Part shown: positions 9,713 to 19,087 of the stretch, one piece after another
Layout of the letters: each line of letters opens with the position of its first letter
Numbering within the stretch: position 1 is the stretch's first letter
Assembly: GCA_017306715.1 (NCBI GenBank)
Contig: JAFKHV010000012.1
Span: forward strand, 1-64,000
From: Legionella sp.
GTDB taxonomy: Bacteria; Pseudomonadota; Gammaproteobacteria; Legionellales; Legionellaceae
Direction: 5' to 3'
DNA length: 64,000 bases
Made by a program: the position numbers and the translations under genes
The notes under the pieces: model-generated
What the model was told of the DNA's origin: nothing
The model's database searches: none
Seen by the model: only the letters and a program-made list of their open reading frames with translations

Positions 9713-11200
9713 ATGAAAATAAAAATAATTTACTGCAGTGGTCAAGTTCTTTTGGATGGGTCACCACGTAGGCACAACAAGCAAGAAATTTTGTGTCTCC
9801 AGGACAGTTCGACCAATTTGCTACAAATAGGTTCCAGGTTAAATGGATTAATTAATCAAGAAAAAGATTTAACATATCAAGCTCATATTTTATTAGTACC
9901 TGAGATTATCACGGAAAGACTCACTGAATCGGAACATTATTCAATGGTGTTAAATCATTTCACATTAAATTATGTAAAAAGTTTACCTAAAAAAATTAAA
10001 TGTGAAGTTGAGAGCTATAAAGTTTATTTATTAAACCAAAATGATTTAACGAAGAACGTTGATGGAGAGGTCATAAATCTTTATGAACAAATCCATAAAA
10101 CAATCATCCGTTATCCTACAGCGACATTAGAGATAGAAGCCCATTTTGCGGATGAATCAATTAAAAATAATATTTATGAATATTTTAATAAACATAAAAA
10201 TCTTATACCGGAACAGGCAACTTTAAGTTTCCTAACACAATCCGAGAATACACTTCCTATGAAACATGAACGCTCAATAGTGGGTTGTGGATTAGTTGAT
10301 TTATTTTACAGGGAAAAAATAGAAAAATTTCGGCAAGTACAATTAGCAAATGAGACAAATGACGGCAAAATTGATTTTGCTCTTTTTGTAAATTATATCA
10401 ATCAAAAAAATATTTTTAAAATAAATTTAGCACCGATAAACAACATATTGATAACTACTAAAAATAATAGGATTCAGAAACTTCTCCGTTTGGCTGCGCA
10501 CATTATTCAAATTCAAAATGTAGGGAATATCAGTAACAATCAGCTCAATCAATTTGTAAATTCTCTAACTCGCTTAGCAAACCTTGTCATAGCTAGTAAC
10601 CAAGAGTCCTTAAGCGCAGTAATCTATCCAGTCATGGAGCTTTCTGTATTTCTGTTAAAATATATCAGTGACCAACGCTGCACCTTTAAAGGCCTTTTCA
10701 AGCAAAACTTGACTGCTGATATACTGAATGCGGCTTGGTTACCCGGGATAGTCAGTATACTCCATGAAACCTCAAAACTCATCGAAAATAAAAATACCAC
10801 AGATTATTCCGAGTTGTTGGAAACAACCCATAACCTAAATTGTTATTATAAAAAATATTATTGGGTAGGTATGGGTCTAATATGTACAGGACTTACCTTA
10901 TTTTTTGGAACCCCTGCGTTATTATCAATAATACTTCCGGCAATGATCGCATTTACCAGCTATTCTTTGGCGCTCACAACGATGACTTATGTAGCGGCAA
11001 GCCTGGCTTTAATATCCGGAGTGATTGAGGGTATGTTCATGATAAAAGCTGGGAGTAAGGCGTTAAAAATCGCGTCAAATGAAGGCAGCTTAAAAAAAGA
11101 ATTATTTTACAGTATTCGCAATCTTAAACTTTTCTTTCCTGCAGAGGAGGAGAAGGGTGCGGAAACTACTTCAACAGAAAATAGGATGGTGCAGCAATAA
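9713..11200 (+). CDS. Orphan protein with C-terminal membrane hairpin, paralogue A
   Basis: I do not recognise a family for this 495-residue protein. It starts MKIKIIYCSGQ, has a mixed soluble region, and contains a segment around residue 120-165 (LYEQIHKTIIRYP, then a YFNKHKNLIP-like helix) shared with the next gene. Two long hydrophobic segments near residues 385-450 predict a membrane hairpin. The C terminus is acidic (PAEEEKGAE), similar to the E-block seen in many Dot/Icm substrates. The start is ATG 9713, with AGGAG about 10 nt upstream. It lies between the giant SecA-like gene and its own paralogue, so the three may work together; this is inference. Confidence 0.65.
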   Translation: MKIKIIYCSGQVLLDGSPRRHNKQEILCLQDSSTNLLQIGSRLNGLINQEKDLTYQAHILLVPEIITERLTESEHYSMVLNHFTLNYVKSLPKKIKCEVESYKVYLLNQNDLTKNVDGEVINLYEQIHKTIIRYPTATLEIEAHFADESIKNNIYEYFNKHKNLIPEQATLSFLTQSENTLPMKHERSIVGCGLVDLFYREKIEKFRQVQLANETNDGKIDFALFVNYINQKNIFKINLAPINNILITTKNNRIQKLLRLAAHIIQIQNVGNISNNQLNQFVNSLTRLANLVIASNQESLSAVIYPVMELSVFLLKYISDQRCTFKGLFKQNLTADILNAAWLPGIVSILHETSKLIENKNTTDYSELLETTHNLNCYYKKYYWVGMGLICTGLTLFFGTPALLSIILPAMIAFTSYSLALTTMTYVAASLALISGVIEGMFMIKAGSKALKIASNEGSLKKELFYSIRNLKLFFPAEEEKGAETTSTENRMVQQ

Positions 11201-11376
11201 ATCAAAGAGAAGTTTCCTTAGAAGAAAGGGATGATTTTTCACTGAATAAATCATAATATCTGTTTAAACTCTAAATAAAATTTAGGTAGTTGCTTAGATA
11301 TGTGTTGTCTGCAAATTCCCAATTTATCTACTTTGTTCAAGTTCAATCTTCGATGTACTCATAATTAGGAGTAAAA

Positions 11377-12687
11377 ATGAAAATTAAAGTTATCAGCCTC
11401 GATGTCACTGCAATTATTCCCCCAAATAATTTTACACTTAGCGACGATAACGAGAGCTATGATAGGATTCGCACACATAATTGGTCCTTATTAGGAAATT
11501 TGTTAAAAGATGAACAAAATTATGACCAACATATTGTGATGGTCCCTAATGATGGCGGTAATTCTCAGCGTCTTGCAATCGCAACCACTTTTGCAACCTG
11601 TTACCAGAAAGGTCTTAGAGAACCCAAAAAATATATGCAAGTCGAATACGAGCCTGTAAACGCACCCACACAAAGTATTGAGAAGTTGACGTTATTTTTA
11701 TATGAACAAATGCATCAGTTAGCAAAAACATATCCGGAGTCTGAGCTTACATTTGAACTGTGTTATGGCGCAGAAAAAAACCAGAAGCTATTTTCCTATT
11801 TTCAAGAGAGTTTGAGGCTGGTCCCTGATAATGTGGCTATAAAAAATCCCACAGAAGAAGTACTTAATACCTGTCAAGGCAAAGGTTTAATTAATCCTAC
11901 TTTTGGAAAGAAAGAGCATGCTGGTGATTTAATTTTGATTATCAACGAAAGAGACGCGTTACCTGAGCCTTTAGGCGAAAAGCTAAAGTCTTTCGAAAAT
12001 TTTTTACTGCAAATATCGGATAAAAAGCTGAAATATATTACGCGTAATATTGCTATGATTGTCCAGGAAAAATGGATGAAGCTGGCTAACAATCCAGAGT
12101 TTAATAAATTCTTGGATAATGCTTTAAGAGTGATTAATCTGCAGGTTAACGAGCAGCAGCGTATCTATTTTAATACCCTCTTAGAGCAAAGTATGCTGAT
12201 ATTCAAACAAGTGGGCTTTGGAACGAAAAGACAGCGTTTTTTTAATGATGAAGAGCGTACCTTGCATATAAATTGGTTGCTTTATGCAAATCAATTGCTT
12301 GAGGGAACCTTGTCATGCTTCGAGGAAGAAGGCTTATCCAAAATCGACCAAGTTCATGATGCATTAGGAAAACTTAATAATTACAAAAATCACCAATATT
12401 TAGTGGCAGCCTGTGCATTTATTATTGGTGGACTACTGACATTAACACCAGCAGTTTCATTGATTTTATTGCATGTAGCCTTTAATTCAGCGCTGTTAGC
12501 CGTTAGTAGTTTAATAGTTGGTGTTCCAGTTTATTTTGCAGGCTTAATTACCTTGGGTCAGAGTTCTGCCGCGTTCGAAATAGCGAAAGGGCAAAGTGCC
12601 GTAGTTAGCCCGTTAAAAGATGCTGTCGAGTTCTTCGATAATGAATTGCAGGATTTTAAAGCGAATAATTTAGCTTTTCTTCAGTAA
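11377..12687 (+). CDS. Orphan protein with C-terminal membrane hairpin, paralogue B
   Basis: This 436-residue protein has the same plan as its upstream neighbour: a start of MKIKVISLD, a central LYEQMHQLAKTYP segment followed by a SYFQESLRLVPD-like helix, and a C-terminal pair of hydrophobic segments (about residues 342-400). A short soluble tail then ends FKANNLAFLQ. The two are clearly diverged duplicates, although paralogue A is about 60 residues longer. AGGAG precedes the ATG. No catalytic motif is visible. It is probably membrane-associated and possibly exported to the host (inference). Confidence 0.65.
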   Translation: MKIKVISLDVTAIIPPNNFTLSDDNESYDRIRTHNWSLLGNLLKDEQNYDQHIVMVPNDGGNSQRLAIATTFATCYQKGLREPKKYMQVEYEPVNAPTQSIEKLTLFLYEQMHQLAKTYPESELTFELCYGAEKNQKLFSYFQESLRLVPDNVAIKNPTEEVLNTCQGKGLINPTFGKKEHAGDLILIINERDALPEPLGEKLKSFENFLLQISDKKLKYITRNIAMIVQEKWMKLANNPEFNKFLDNALRVINLQVNEQQRIYFNTLLEQSMLIFKQVGFGTKRQRFFNDEERTLHINWLLYANQLLEGTLSCFEEEGLSKIDQVHDALGKLNNYKNHQYLVAACAFIIGGLLTLTPAVSLILLHVAFNSALLAVSSLIVGVPVYFAGLITLGQSSAAFEIAKGQSAVVSPLKDAVEFFDNELQDFKANNLAFLQ

Positions 12688-12755
12688 ATATTCATTTGCA
12701 TTTTGAGGCTCTTTCGTTATGCAATAGTAAAGGATTGAGCAGCTCATTTCTGGCG

Positions 12756-12789
12756 CTCGAAACAAGCTGATTTACCCGCTTGTTTCGAG
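12756..12789. terminator. Long perfect hairpin between convergent genes
   Basis: CTCGAAACAAGC (12756-12767) and GCTTGTTTCGAG (12778-12789) form a perfect 12-bp stem around a 10-nt loop. It spans the stop codon of the minus-strand carbonic anhydrase-like gene and lies just after paralogue B. A T-rich stretch follows on the plus side only loosely. It probably acts as a shared terminator or 3' end stabiliser. Confidence 0.6.
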
Positions 12790-13317
12790 ATACTTATTTT
12801 TTAGACGAACATAATGCGCAGCAGAATATTCCAACTGCTCAATTTCTTTAGCCGTAAGCACCCGTGCTAACTTCGCCGGGTTCCCGAGATAAAGGTGACC
12901 TGCTTCCAGGATTTTTCCCGGAGCCACAACACTTCCTGCCGCCACCAGAACATGGTGCTGCACCTGTACACCATCCATAATTAACGCGCCCATCCCGATA
13001 AGACTAAAATCGTCTATGGAACATCCGTGCAATACTGCTCGGTGACCAACCGTGATTCCATTGCCGAGCAATAGGGGGATACCACCAGATGTATAAGGGC
13101 CATCATGGGTCACATGTAAAATAGCGCCATCCTGAATACTACAATCCCGACCAATCATAATATAGTTAACATCACCGCGAATAACCGCCATAGGCCAGAC
13201 GGAAACGTCATCTCCTAACCGAACATCACCAATCACGGCCGCTTGCGGATCAATGTAGACACCATGCCCTATGAGGGGTGCCTTACCCATGAAGGGGCGA
13301 ATTGCAAAGTTATTCAT
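12772..13317 (-). CDS. Gamma-type carbonic anhydrase-like hexapeptide protein (YrdA/PaaY group)
   Basis: This is a 181-residue left-handed beta-helix protein with successive hexapeptide turns (IGDVRLGDDVSVWPMAVIRGD and onward). It carries the His residues of the metal site in ILHVTHDG and VGHRAVLHGC. Length and motifs fit the YrdA/PaaY group, cytosolic trimers related to gamma carbonic anhydrase; the true substrate is often unproven. It starts 3 bp after the glutathione reductase stop codon, so the two are co-transcribed, gor first. Its last codons form the left side of a strong hairpin. Confidence 0.9.
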   Translation of the reverse strand: MNNFAIRPFMGKAPLIGHGVYIDPQAAVIGDVRLGDDVSVWPMAVIRGDVNYIMIGRDCSIQDGAILHVTHDGPYTSGGIPLLLGNGITVGHRAVLHGCSIDDFSLIGMGALIMDGVQVQHHVLVAAGSVVAPGKILEAGHLYLGNPAKLARVLTAKEIEQLEYSAAHYVRLKNKYLETSG

Positions 13318-13320
13318 AAA

Positions 13321-14682
13321 TCACACCATAGTTACTAATTCTTCTGCACTTGTTGGATGGATCGCCACGGTGTTATCAAAATCTTTTTTGGTGGCGCCCA
13401 TTTTGATGGCGACTGCAAAACCTTGTAATATTTCATCCGCAGCGGTACCAATTAAATGCAGGCCAATAATCTTTTCTTCAGCACCTAAAGTAACCAATTT
13501 CATAACGGTAGGCACTTTATGTGTACTCAAAGCATAGTACATGGGATTAAAGCGGGTTTGATAAATTTTTATCTGTTCTCTACCGTATTCTTTAACCGCC
13601 TCATCCTCACTCAAGCCCACGGTACCAATAGGTGGATGACTAAAAACCACACTGGGGATGAAATTATAATCCAATTTGGCATGGGGGTCATGACCAAAAA
13701 GTCTATCGGCTAAGCGTCTTCCCGCCGCAATCGCTACCGGGGTGAGCGGCGGAGCCATAGTTACATCCCCCAGGGCATAGATTCCAGAAACAGTGGTGTT
13801 TTGGTAAGCATCCACATCGATAAGACCTTCAGTATCTGTTTGAACACCCACGGCCGCAAGATTTAACGCTTTGGTCCGTGGTCTTCTACCCACTGCAGCG
13901 ATTATTTCATCCAAATCAGAGATAGCCGTCCCGCAATCACAGCTGACAGTTTTTTTTCCGGAAGTATCTTTAGTAACAGAACATGCATGGTGATTGGGAT
14001 GAACCTGAATGCCCTCGTTTTGCATGATTTCGTATAGAGTATCCCCTAAAGTCTTATCAAAACGGCTTAAAGGTTTGTTTCCTCGCATGAGTAAATGAGT
14101 CTCGACGCCTAAACCATGAAGAACTCCTGCAAGTTCAACACCGATATATCCGCTCCCGATAATAGCGACTTTTTTAGGGCATTGCTTCAATGCAAAAAAT
14201 CCATCTGAATCCAAAACATGATGGATCCCCTCAATAGCCGGAAGTAAGGGTTCACCCCCCGTTGCGATGACAATATGAGCTGCTTGATAATGTTCATCAT
14301 GGACCGCAATAGTATTTGTGGAATGAAAGGTACCTAGCCCTTTTATCCACTGAATATCGTAATCTGCAAATCGTTTGGCATAAATTTCTCGTAAACGATG
14401 GATATAAGATTCTCGCTTTTTGATTAAAGTGGACCAGTTTAATTCGGTGTTTACTGGTGTAAACCCATACTCGGGCGCTTGCGCAAATGTTTCGGCAATT
14501 TGTGAAGCATAATACATTATTTTTTTAGGAACACATCCCAAATTAACGCAAGTACCCCCTAAGTGATTGGGTTCAACTACAGCAACGCGAGCTCCGTATT
14601 TTGCGGCGCGTACTGCAGTGGCAATTCCGCCGCTACCACCCCCAAGAACAATCAGATCGAATTCTTTATTTTTCATAGACAT
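13321..14682 (-). CDS. gor: Glutathione-disulfide reductase
   Basis: This 453-residue flavoenzyme uses NADPH to reduce glutathione disulfide in the cytosol. Visible features are the N-terminal FAD-binding GGGSGG, the redox-active CVNLGC followed by VPKK, a second nucleotide fold ([11 protein letters not shown]), the FAD-binding [13 protein letters not shown] segment, and the C-terminal [13 protein letters not shown] with the catalytic His-Glu pair. The length is normal. An ATG two codons in is an alternative start; neither has a clear ribosome-binding site. It heads a two-gene operon with the hexapeptide protein and is divergent from the exporter genes. Confidence 0.95.
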   Translation of the reverse strand: MSMKNKEFDLIVLGGGSGGIATAVRAAKYGARVAVVEPNHLGGTCVNLGCVPKKIMYYASQIAETFAQAPEYGFTPVNTELNWSTLIKKRESYIHRLREIYAKRFADYDIQWIKGLGTFHSTNTIAVHDEHYQAAHIVIATGGEPLLPAIEGIHHVLDSDGFFALKQCPKKVAIIGSGYIGVELAGVLHGLGVETHLLMRGNKPLSRFDKTLGDTLYEIMQNEGIQVHPNHHACSVTKDTSGKKTVSCDCGTAISDLDEIIAAVGRRPRTKALNLAAVGVQTDTEGLIDVDAYQNTTVSGIYALGDVTMAPPLTPVAIAAGRRLADRLFGHDPHAKLDYNFIPSVVFSHPPIGTVGLSEDEAVKEYGREQIKIYQTRFNPMYYALSTHKVPTVMKLVTLGAEEKIIGLHLIGTAADEILQGFAVAIKMGATKKDFDNTVAIHPTSAEELVTMV

Positions 14683-14744
14683 TTTTTTATAAAAAAGATT
14701 ATAGTAACAGGAAGTCTGCGGTGAACCAACAGAAATGAACAGTC

Positions 14745-15694
14745 ATGAAACCATCCCTAACCCTATTGTTTTTTTTCTTAATCAGCGGTTTCCTATCCAG
14801 TTGTGATCGCCACCAGCCGCCGCAATTTAATGGTTATATCGAAGCAGACAATATTTATCTCGCATCACCTTTTTATGGAGTATTACAGCATTTAGCGGTA
14901 GTGCGGGGACAAGAGGTAAAAAAAGGGCAATTATTAGTTCACCTAAATCCAGATCCCCAAGCTTTGGCTTTAATGCAGAGCGCGGCCGAGTTAAAACAGG
15001 CCCAAAGTATGTTCGCGGATATGATCAAACCAAAACGACCACCAGAGATTGATGCAATTAAAGCTCAGATTGCACAAACTGAATCACGAATTAGATTAGC
15101 CGAGTTACGTGCAGACCGATATAACAAATTATTTCGGCGTAACGCAACCGATAAAGACTCTATGGATGCCGCAGACACGAATTTGCAACAAGAAGAGGAT
15201 GCAAAAGCACAATATGAGGCGAATTTGATGCTTGCTCAGTTATAGGCAGCCGCGAAGATCAAATTGCAGCACAAGGCGCGCAAGTAGACGCTTTAAAAGC
15301 GAAGTTAAACATAACGCGTTGGGAATTGGCACAAAAGACTTTGGTCGCACCCACTGATGGTATTATTTTTGATATTTATTATCGACAGGGTGAATATGTT
15401 GCAGCACAACAGGCAGTATTAGCGCTACTTGCTCCTGAAAATATGTACCTTGAGTTTTTTGTCCCTCTTAAATTTTTAGCCCAAATCAAATCGGGGCAAA
15501 AAATTCATTTTACTTGTGAAGGCTGTGCGCCGAATAACCAAGCCGAGATCAACTACATTTCTCCTACAGCGGAATATTTACCGCCGTTGGTGTACAGCCG
15601 GGATAACAGTTCTAAATTGGTTTTTCGTATCAAAGCCAGAATGCAGCAACCACAGCATTTTAAAACCGGACAGCCGGTTACGGTTACGCTTTGA
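14745..15694 (+). pseudogene. HlyD-type periplasmic adaptor lipoprotein, frameshifted
   Basis: The reading frame begins at 14745 with a lipoprotein signal (LFFFLISGFLSSC lipobox), a lipoyl-like half (GQEVKKGQLLVHL) and a coiled-coil hairpin. It stops at TAG 15243-15245 after NLMLAQL. The second half continues in another frame directly from GGC at 15245 (GSREDQI, then KTLVAPTDGIIFDIYY and QPVTVTL) to 15694. Removing one TA from the TATA at 15241-15244 restores one continuous protein of about 315 residues. Both halves look conserved, so the lesion is recent, a sequencing error, or phase variation at a very short repeat. It is the adaptor of the ABC-2 exporter encoded next. Confidence 0.85.
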
Positions 15695-16647
15695 TGAGCA
15701 CAGCAACCACCATCATTGATGTCCATGGACTAACAAAAAAATTTGATGAACGTATCGTGGTTGATAATATCAGTATGCATGTGCAAAAGGGTGAGGTATT
15801 TGGTTTTCTTGGACCAAATGGCAGTGGTAAAACGACCACGATTCGGATGCTGTGCGGTTTGTTGCGTGCGGATGCTGGAAAAGGAACTTGCCTCGGATAC
15901 GATATTATTCATCAATCAGAGAGGATAAAAGCGCGCGTCGGATATATGACGCAGCACTTTAGCTTATATACAGAGTTATCAATCGAAGAAAACCTTGATT
16001 TTATTGCTCGTGTTTATGGTATCTCCAAACGTCCACAACGTGTTGCCGAAGCGTTGGAGCGTTTAAATTTAACTGCGCGAAGAAAGCAACTAACCCGGGA
16101 GCTTTCGGGCGGTTGGAAACAACGCGTAGCTCTTGCGGCATGCTTAATTCATGATCCTGCTTTATTATTATTAGATGAGCCTACTGCTGGAGTTGATCCC
16201 ATTGCACGACGTGAGTTTTGGGATCATATTCATACTTTAAGTGATCAGGGAGTAACGACGCTGGTTTCTACCCATTATATGGATGAAGCTGAGCGGTGTA
16301 CGCGCATTGCCTATTTAGCCTATGGCTCTTTGTTGATTACCGGAACTGTAGATGAGGTAATTGCTAAAACACATTTGCACACTTGGAAGATTTCAGGGCC
16401 GGTGACCACTACTTTATTGCAACAGGTTAAAAAAATTCCGGGTGTCGTGCAATCAGCATTATTTGGCAGCGCCATCCATGTATGCGGGTATGATGTAAAG
16501 TTAGTGGAGAACGGTTTAATTATGCTTGCGGATTTATTTCCGATTCATTGGGAAGCAATCCCATCAACCTTGGAAGATGCATTCATCAGTTTGGTTAATC
16601 AATCTATGCGGGCGCAAGGAGAAGGGCATGGCCACTTTAAGCCTTAA
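15694..16647 (+). CDS. ABC-2 exporter ATP-binding protein
   Basis: This 317-residue cytosolic ATPase drives the exporter. It has Walker A GPNGSGKTT, signature LSGGWKQR, Walker B LLLLDEPTAGVD and the switch His in STHYMDEAERC. It resembles one half of YbhF-type proteins, which usually carry two ATPase domains. The ATG shares its first base with the last base of the HlyD stop codon (TGATG), indicating translational coupling. Its 3' end overlaps the permease gene by 20 bp. Confidence 0.92.
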   Translation: MSTATTIIDVHGLTKKFDERIVVDNISMHVQKGEVFGFLGPNGSGKTTTIRMLCGLLRADAGKGTCLGYDIIHQSERIKARVGYMTQHFSLYTELSIEENLDFIARVYGISKRPQRVAEALERLNLTARRKQLTRELSGGWKQRVALAACLIHDPALLLLDEPTAGVDPIARREFWDHIHTLSDQGVTTLVSTHYMDEAERCTRIAYLAYGSLLITGTVDEVIAKTHLHTWKISGPVTTTLLQQVKKIPGVVQSALFGSAIHVCGYDVKLVENGLIMLADLFPIHWEAIPSTLEDAFISLVNQSMRAQGEGHGHFKP

Positions 16648-17761
16648 TCGTCTGCTTGCGGTCATGATTAAAGAATTTATCCAGATGACGCGGGATAAAA
16701 CAACGCTTGGGATGATTATTGGTATCCCCTTAATCCAACTAATTTTATTCGGTTATGCAATCAATACCAATCCCCGCCATTTACCCACAGCAGTAGTGCA
16801 TGCGGAAGATTCTAAATTTAGCCGGCGCATCTTATCGGCCATGCAAAATTCAACGTATTTTCAATTTACCCATCCGCATGTTTCTGAGCAAGAGGCGACC
16901 TGGTTATTAAAAACAGGCGAGGTACAATTTGTGGTTACATTCCCAGCACGGTTTGCCCATGATGTGGTTAAAGGATTACATCCCAATCTTCTCTTAGAAG
17001 CCGATGCCAGTGATCCGGCCGCAACCAGTAACGCCACCGCTGTTTTCACTAATATGGCCAGCATTGCACTTACCGAAGATTTGCAGGGACCTTTAAAAGG
17101 TTTAAATCCTACAGTGCCTGCTTATCAACCGATAATACATTCTGTATACAATCCTCTTGCCGTTACTGCATACAATATTGTTCCGGGATTATTAGGGGTG
17201 GTACTCACCATGACCATGGTGGTGATTACCGCATTGGTGATTACGCGTGAAAATGAGCGTGGAACAATGGAAACTTTATTGGCCACACCACTGCGACCAT
17301 TAGAAGTTATGGCGGGTAAAATTATTCCCTTTGTTTTGGTAGGTTTTATTCAAGTTCTACTCATCCTTTTTCTGGCGAAAGTGTTATTCTCTGTGCCCAC
17401 TCAGGGGAGTGTGTTGCTCTTACTGGTTTTGACCCTGCCTTTTATTGCTGCGAATTTGGCGATGGGTTTAACTTTTTCAACACTTGCAACGAATCAGTTG
17501 CAAGCAGTACAAAGTGCCATGTTTTTCTTTTTGCCGTCAATTTTGCTTTCGGGCTTTATGTTTCCATTTCGCGGGATGCCGTTATGGGCACAATATGTAG
17601 GTAACATCCTCCCTTTGAGTCATTATTTGGTTATCGTGCGTGGAATTTTATTAAAAGGGAATGGTTTTATGGAAGTCTGGCGGCAGGAGATACCGATTTT
17701 GCTCTTTACCTTGGTGGTTTTATTTATTGGCTTTAAGCGTTATCGTAAGACGCTTGATTGA
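16628..17761 (+). CDS. ABC-2 type permease (YbhS/YhhJ-like)
   Basis: This 377-residue inner-membrane protein has one N-terminal span, a large periplasmic domain, then five or six C-terminal spans, the pattern of YbhR/YbhS exporters. The family motif ITRENERGTMETLLATPLRP is present. The ATG at 16628 has AGGAGAAGG upstream; a longer in-frame start at 16526 lies deep in the ATPase gene. The operon has a single permease, so the complex would be a homodimer. Its end overlaps the convergent phosphoesterase gene by 22 bp. The substrate is unknown, perhaps drugs or ions. Confidence 0.9.
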   Translation: MATLSLNRLLAVMIKEFIQMTRDKTTLGMIIGIPLIQLILFGYAINTNPRHLPTAVVHAEDSKFSRRILSAMQNSTYFQFTHPHVSEQEATWLLKTGEVQFVVTFPARFAHDVVKGLHPNLLLEADASDPAATSNATAVFTNMASIALTEDLQGPLKGLNPTVPAYQPIIHSVYNPLAVTAYNIVPGLLGVVLTMTMVVITALVITRENERGTMETLLATPLRPLEVMAGKIIPFVLVGFIQVLLILFLAKVLFSVPTQGSVLLLLVLTLPFIAANLAMGLTFSTLATNQLQAVQSAMFFFLPSILLSGFMFPFRGMPLWAQYVGNILPLSHYLVIVRGILLKGNGFMEVWRQEIPILLFTLVVLFIGFKRYRKTLD

Positions 17762-18930
17762 GGGCTATTTATGTTCACGGTGCCCAGGCATGAATAATTA
17801 CTGACTTTAGGGTTTTTCACGCCATAAAAAGCACCTTTTGCATACGCGTCACATATTTGTTGTGTGTTCATACCGGATAAACATCTAACCAGATTTTCAT
17901 GGGTGCATTGAGGGAATATTGCATCGACCGCGCCCATCGCTTGATAACTTTGGGTACCCCAAGTCCGTGACTGCGAAGTGTAATAAGTGGTGAAGTTAGA
18001 AACCGATAATTCTTTATTTAAATATACTATTTTCATACCTGGAAAATTATGATGTGCACGGCTGATACCTGGAACTGAGAGACCATAAATTGTATTACGA
18101 TCGGATAAGTAGAGTGCTCTTAACTCTTCCATATGGGTATGCGAAAAGATTAAGGTTATTTCCTGATAATTTTTGTGGTACGAATTGAGTAACGATTGAA
18201 ACTGATTGGTGTAGCGTGGATACCATATGCTGTGCCCTTGGTAATTCAACCCAGGTGGCTCATGCATCGCAATGAGGAGTTGTTGCGCGTGATGTTTTTT
18301 TAACTGCTGCTCAAGCCATTGTAATTGATTTGCTGCCGCTTCATCTTGCTGGTGGGATTTAAATATGGAAAAAGGTAAGAAGGGTTTTATAGTAAATTCG
18401 GTAGCATTTAACACTATTAAAATAATCTCTTTTGTTTGTGGGGCAACATAACTTATGTAATATCCATGGGTGAACATACGCGAATGATCGATTAATAGTC
18501 CATGACAAAAAGCGCAAGCCCCATCCCACCCTTTTGCATAAGTTAACGGACTTTGATTCTTAGTGAGAAAGGGCTGATAGTTCCCTCCTAAAGAATCATT
18601 ATTTCCAGGTATATAGAACAGTGGTTTTTTATCAGTATCATTGATCATAAGCTCATGAAATATCCATCTAAGATAAATTGGCTTTTGCGGATCATTAAAT
18701 AAAGAATGGGTGGGAATGTCCCCTAAAAAAAGAATAAAATCAACTGCATGCGCTAAATCTCGCATCTTGGTCATCGCCTGCTTGAGCAAAATAGGTCCGG
18801 TATCTTTCCCATCTTGAGCAGGATTGTTTACCCCAAAATGAATATCACTTAAAGCAAGGAAACTCATTTGCGAAAATATAGGTGGCGAAATCATCAATAA
18901 TAAGACAAAGAAACGCAATCGAAAAAACAC
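17740..18930 (-). CDS. Secreted calcineurin-like phosphoesterase (acid sphingomyelinase-like)
   Basis: This 396-residue protein has an N-terminal signal peptide ending near PPIFSQ. It carries all metallophosphoesterase motifs in order: DIH, GDIPTHS, GNNDS, a HEPPG His and a terminal SHTHMEE. The GNNDS block with the Cys-rich C terminus (about residues 340-385) resembles SMPDL3/acid sphingomyelinase-like phosphodiesterases of eukaryotes. It would act in the periplasm or outside the cell on phosphodiesters or nucleotides. The start is GTG at 18928-18930 with AGGGAA upstream. The substrate is inferred only from the fold class. Confidence 0.8.
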   Translation of the reverse strand: MFFRLRFFVLLLMISPPIFSQMSFLALSDIHFGVNNPAQDGKDTGPILLKQAMTKMRDLAHAVDFILFLGDIPTHSLFNDPQKPIYLRWIFHELMINDTDKKPLFYIPGNNDSLGGNYQPFLTKNQSPLTYAKGWDGACAFCHGLLIDHSRMFTHGYYISYVAPQTKEIILIVLNATEFTIKPFLPFSIFKSHQQDEAAANQLQWLEQQLKKHHAQQLLIAMHEPPGLNYQGHSIWYPRYTNQFQSLLNSYHKNYQEITLIFSHTHMEELRALYLSDRNTIYGLSVPGISRAHHNFPGMKIVYLNKELSVSNFTTYYTSQSRTWGTQSYQAMGAVDAIFPQCTHENLVRCLSGMNTQQICDAYAKGAFYGVKNPKVSNYSCLGTVNINSPQSSVLR

Positions 18931-19016
18931 TTAATGTTCCCTTAGTACGAGTATCTTGTAATTCCTGATGCCAATTTCTTATAGATTAATTTAACGTGTT
19001 ATCAGGTCATTTAGAG

Positions 19017-19061
19017 GAAAAAAGCAGTTCAAATTACCGCAGATTCTGCAGTAATTTGAAC
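19017..19061 (-). terminator. dacB terminator, 35-nt near-perfect palindrome
   Basis: Arms 19027-19043 and 19045-19061 pair over 17 positions with one C/A mismatch around a single central T. On the minus strand a T-run (19017-19023) follows at once, so this is a strong intrinsic terminator for dacB. The rest of 18931-19087 shows no gene. Confidence 0.85.
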
Positions 19062-19087
19062 AAGAATATAACTTCAGTTAAACGAAA

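Noticed and set aside
15241-15247. Programmed ribosomal frameshift in the HlyD gene
   Set aside because: There is no slippery heptamer or downstream structure, and a 2-base shift would be needed; a mutation or read error is simpler.
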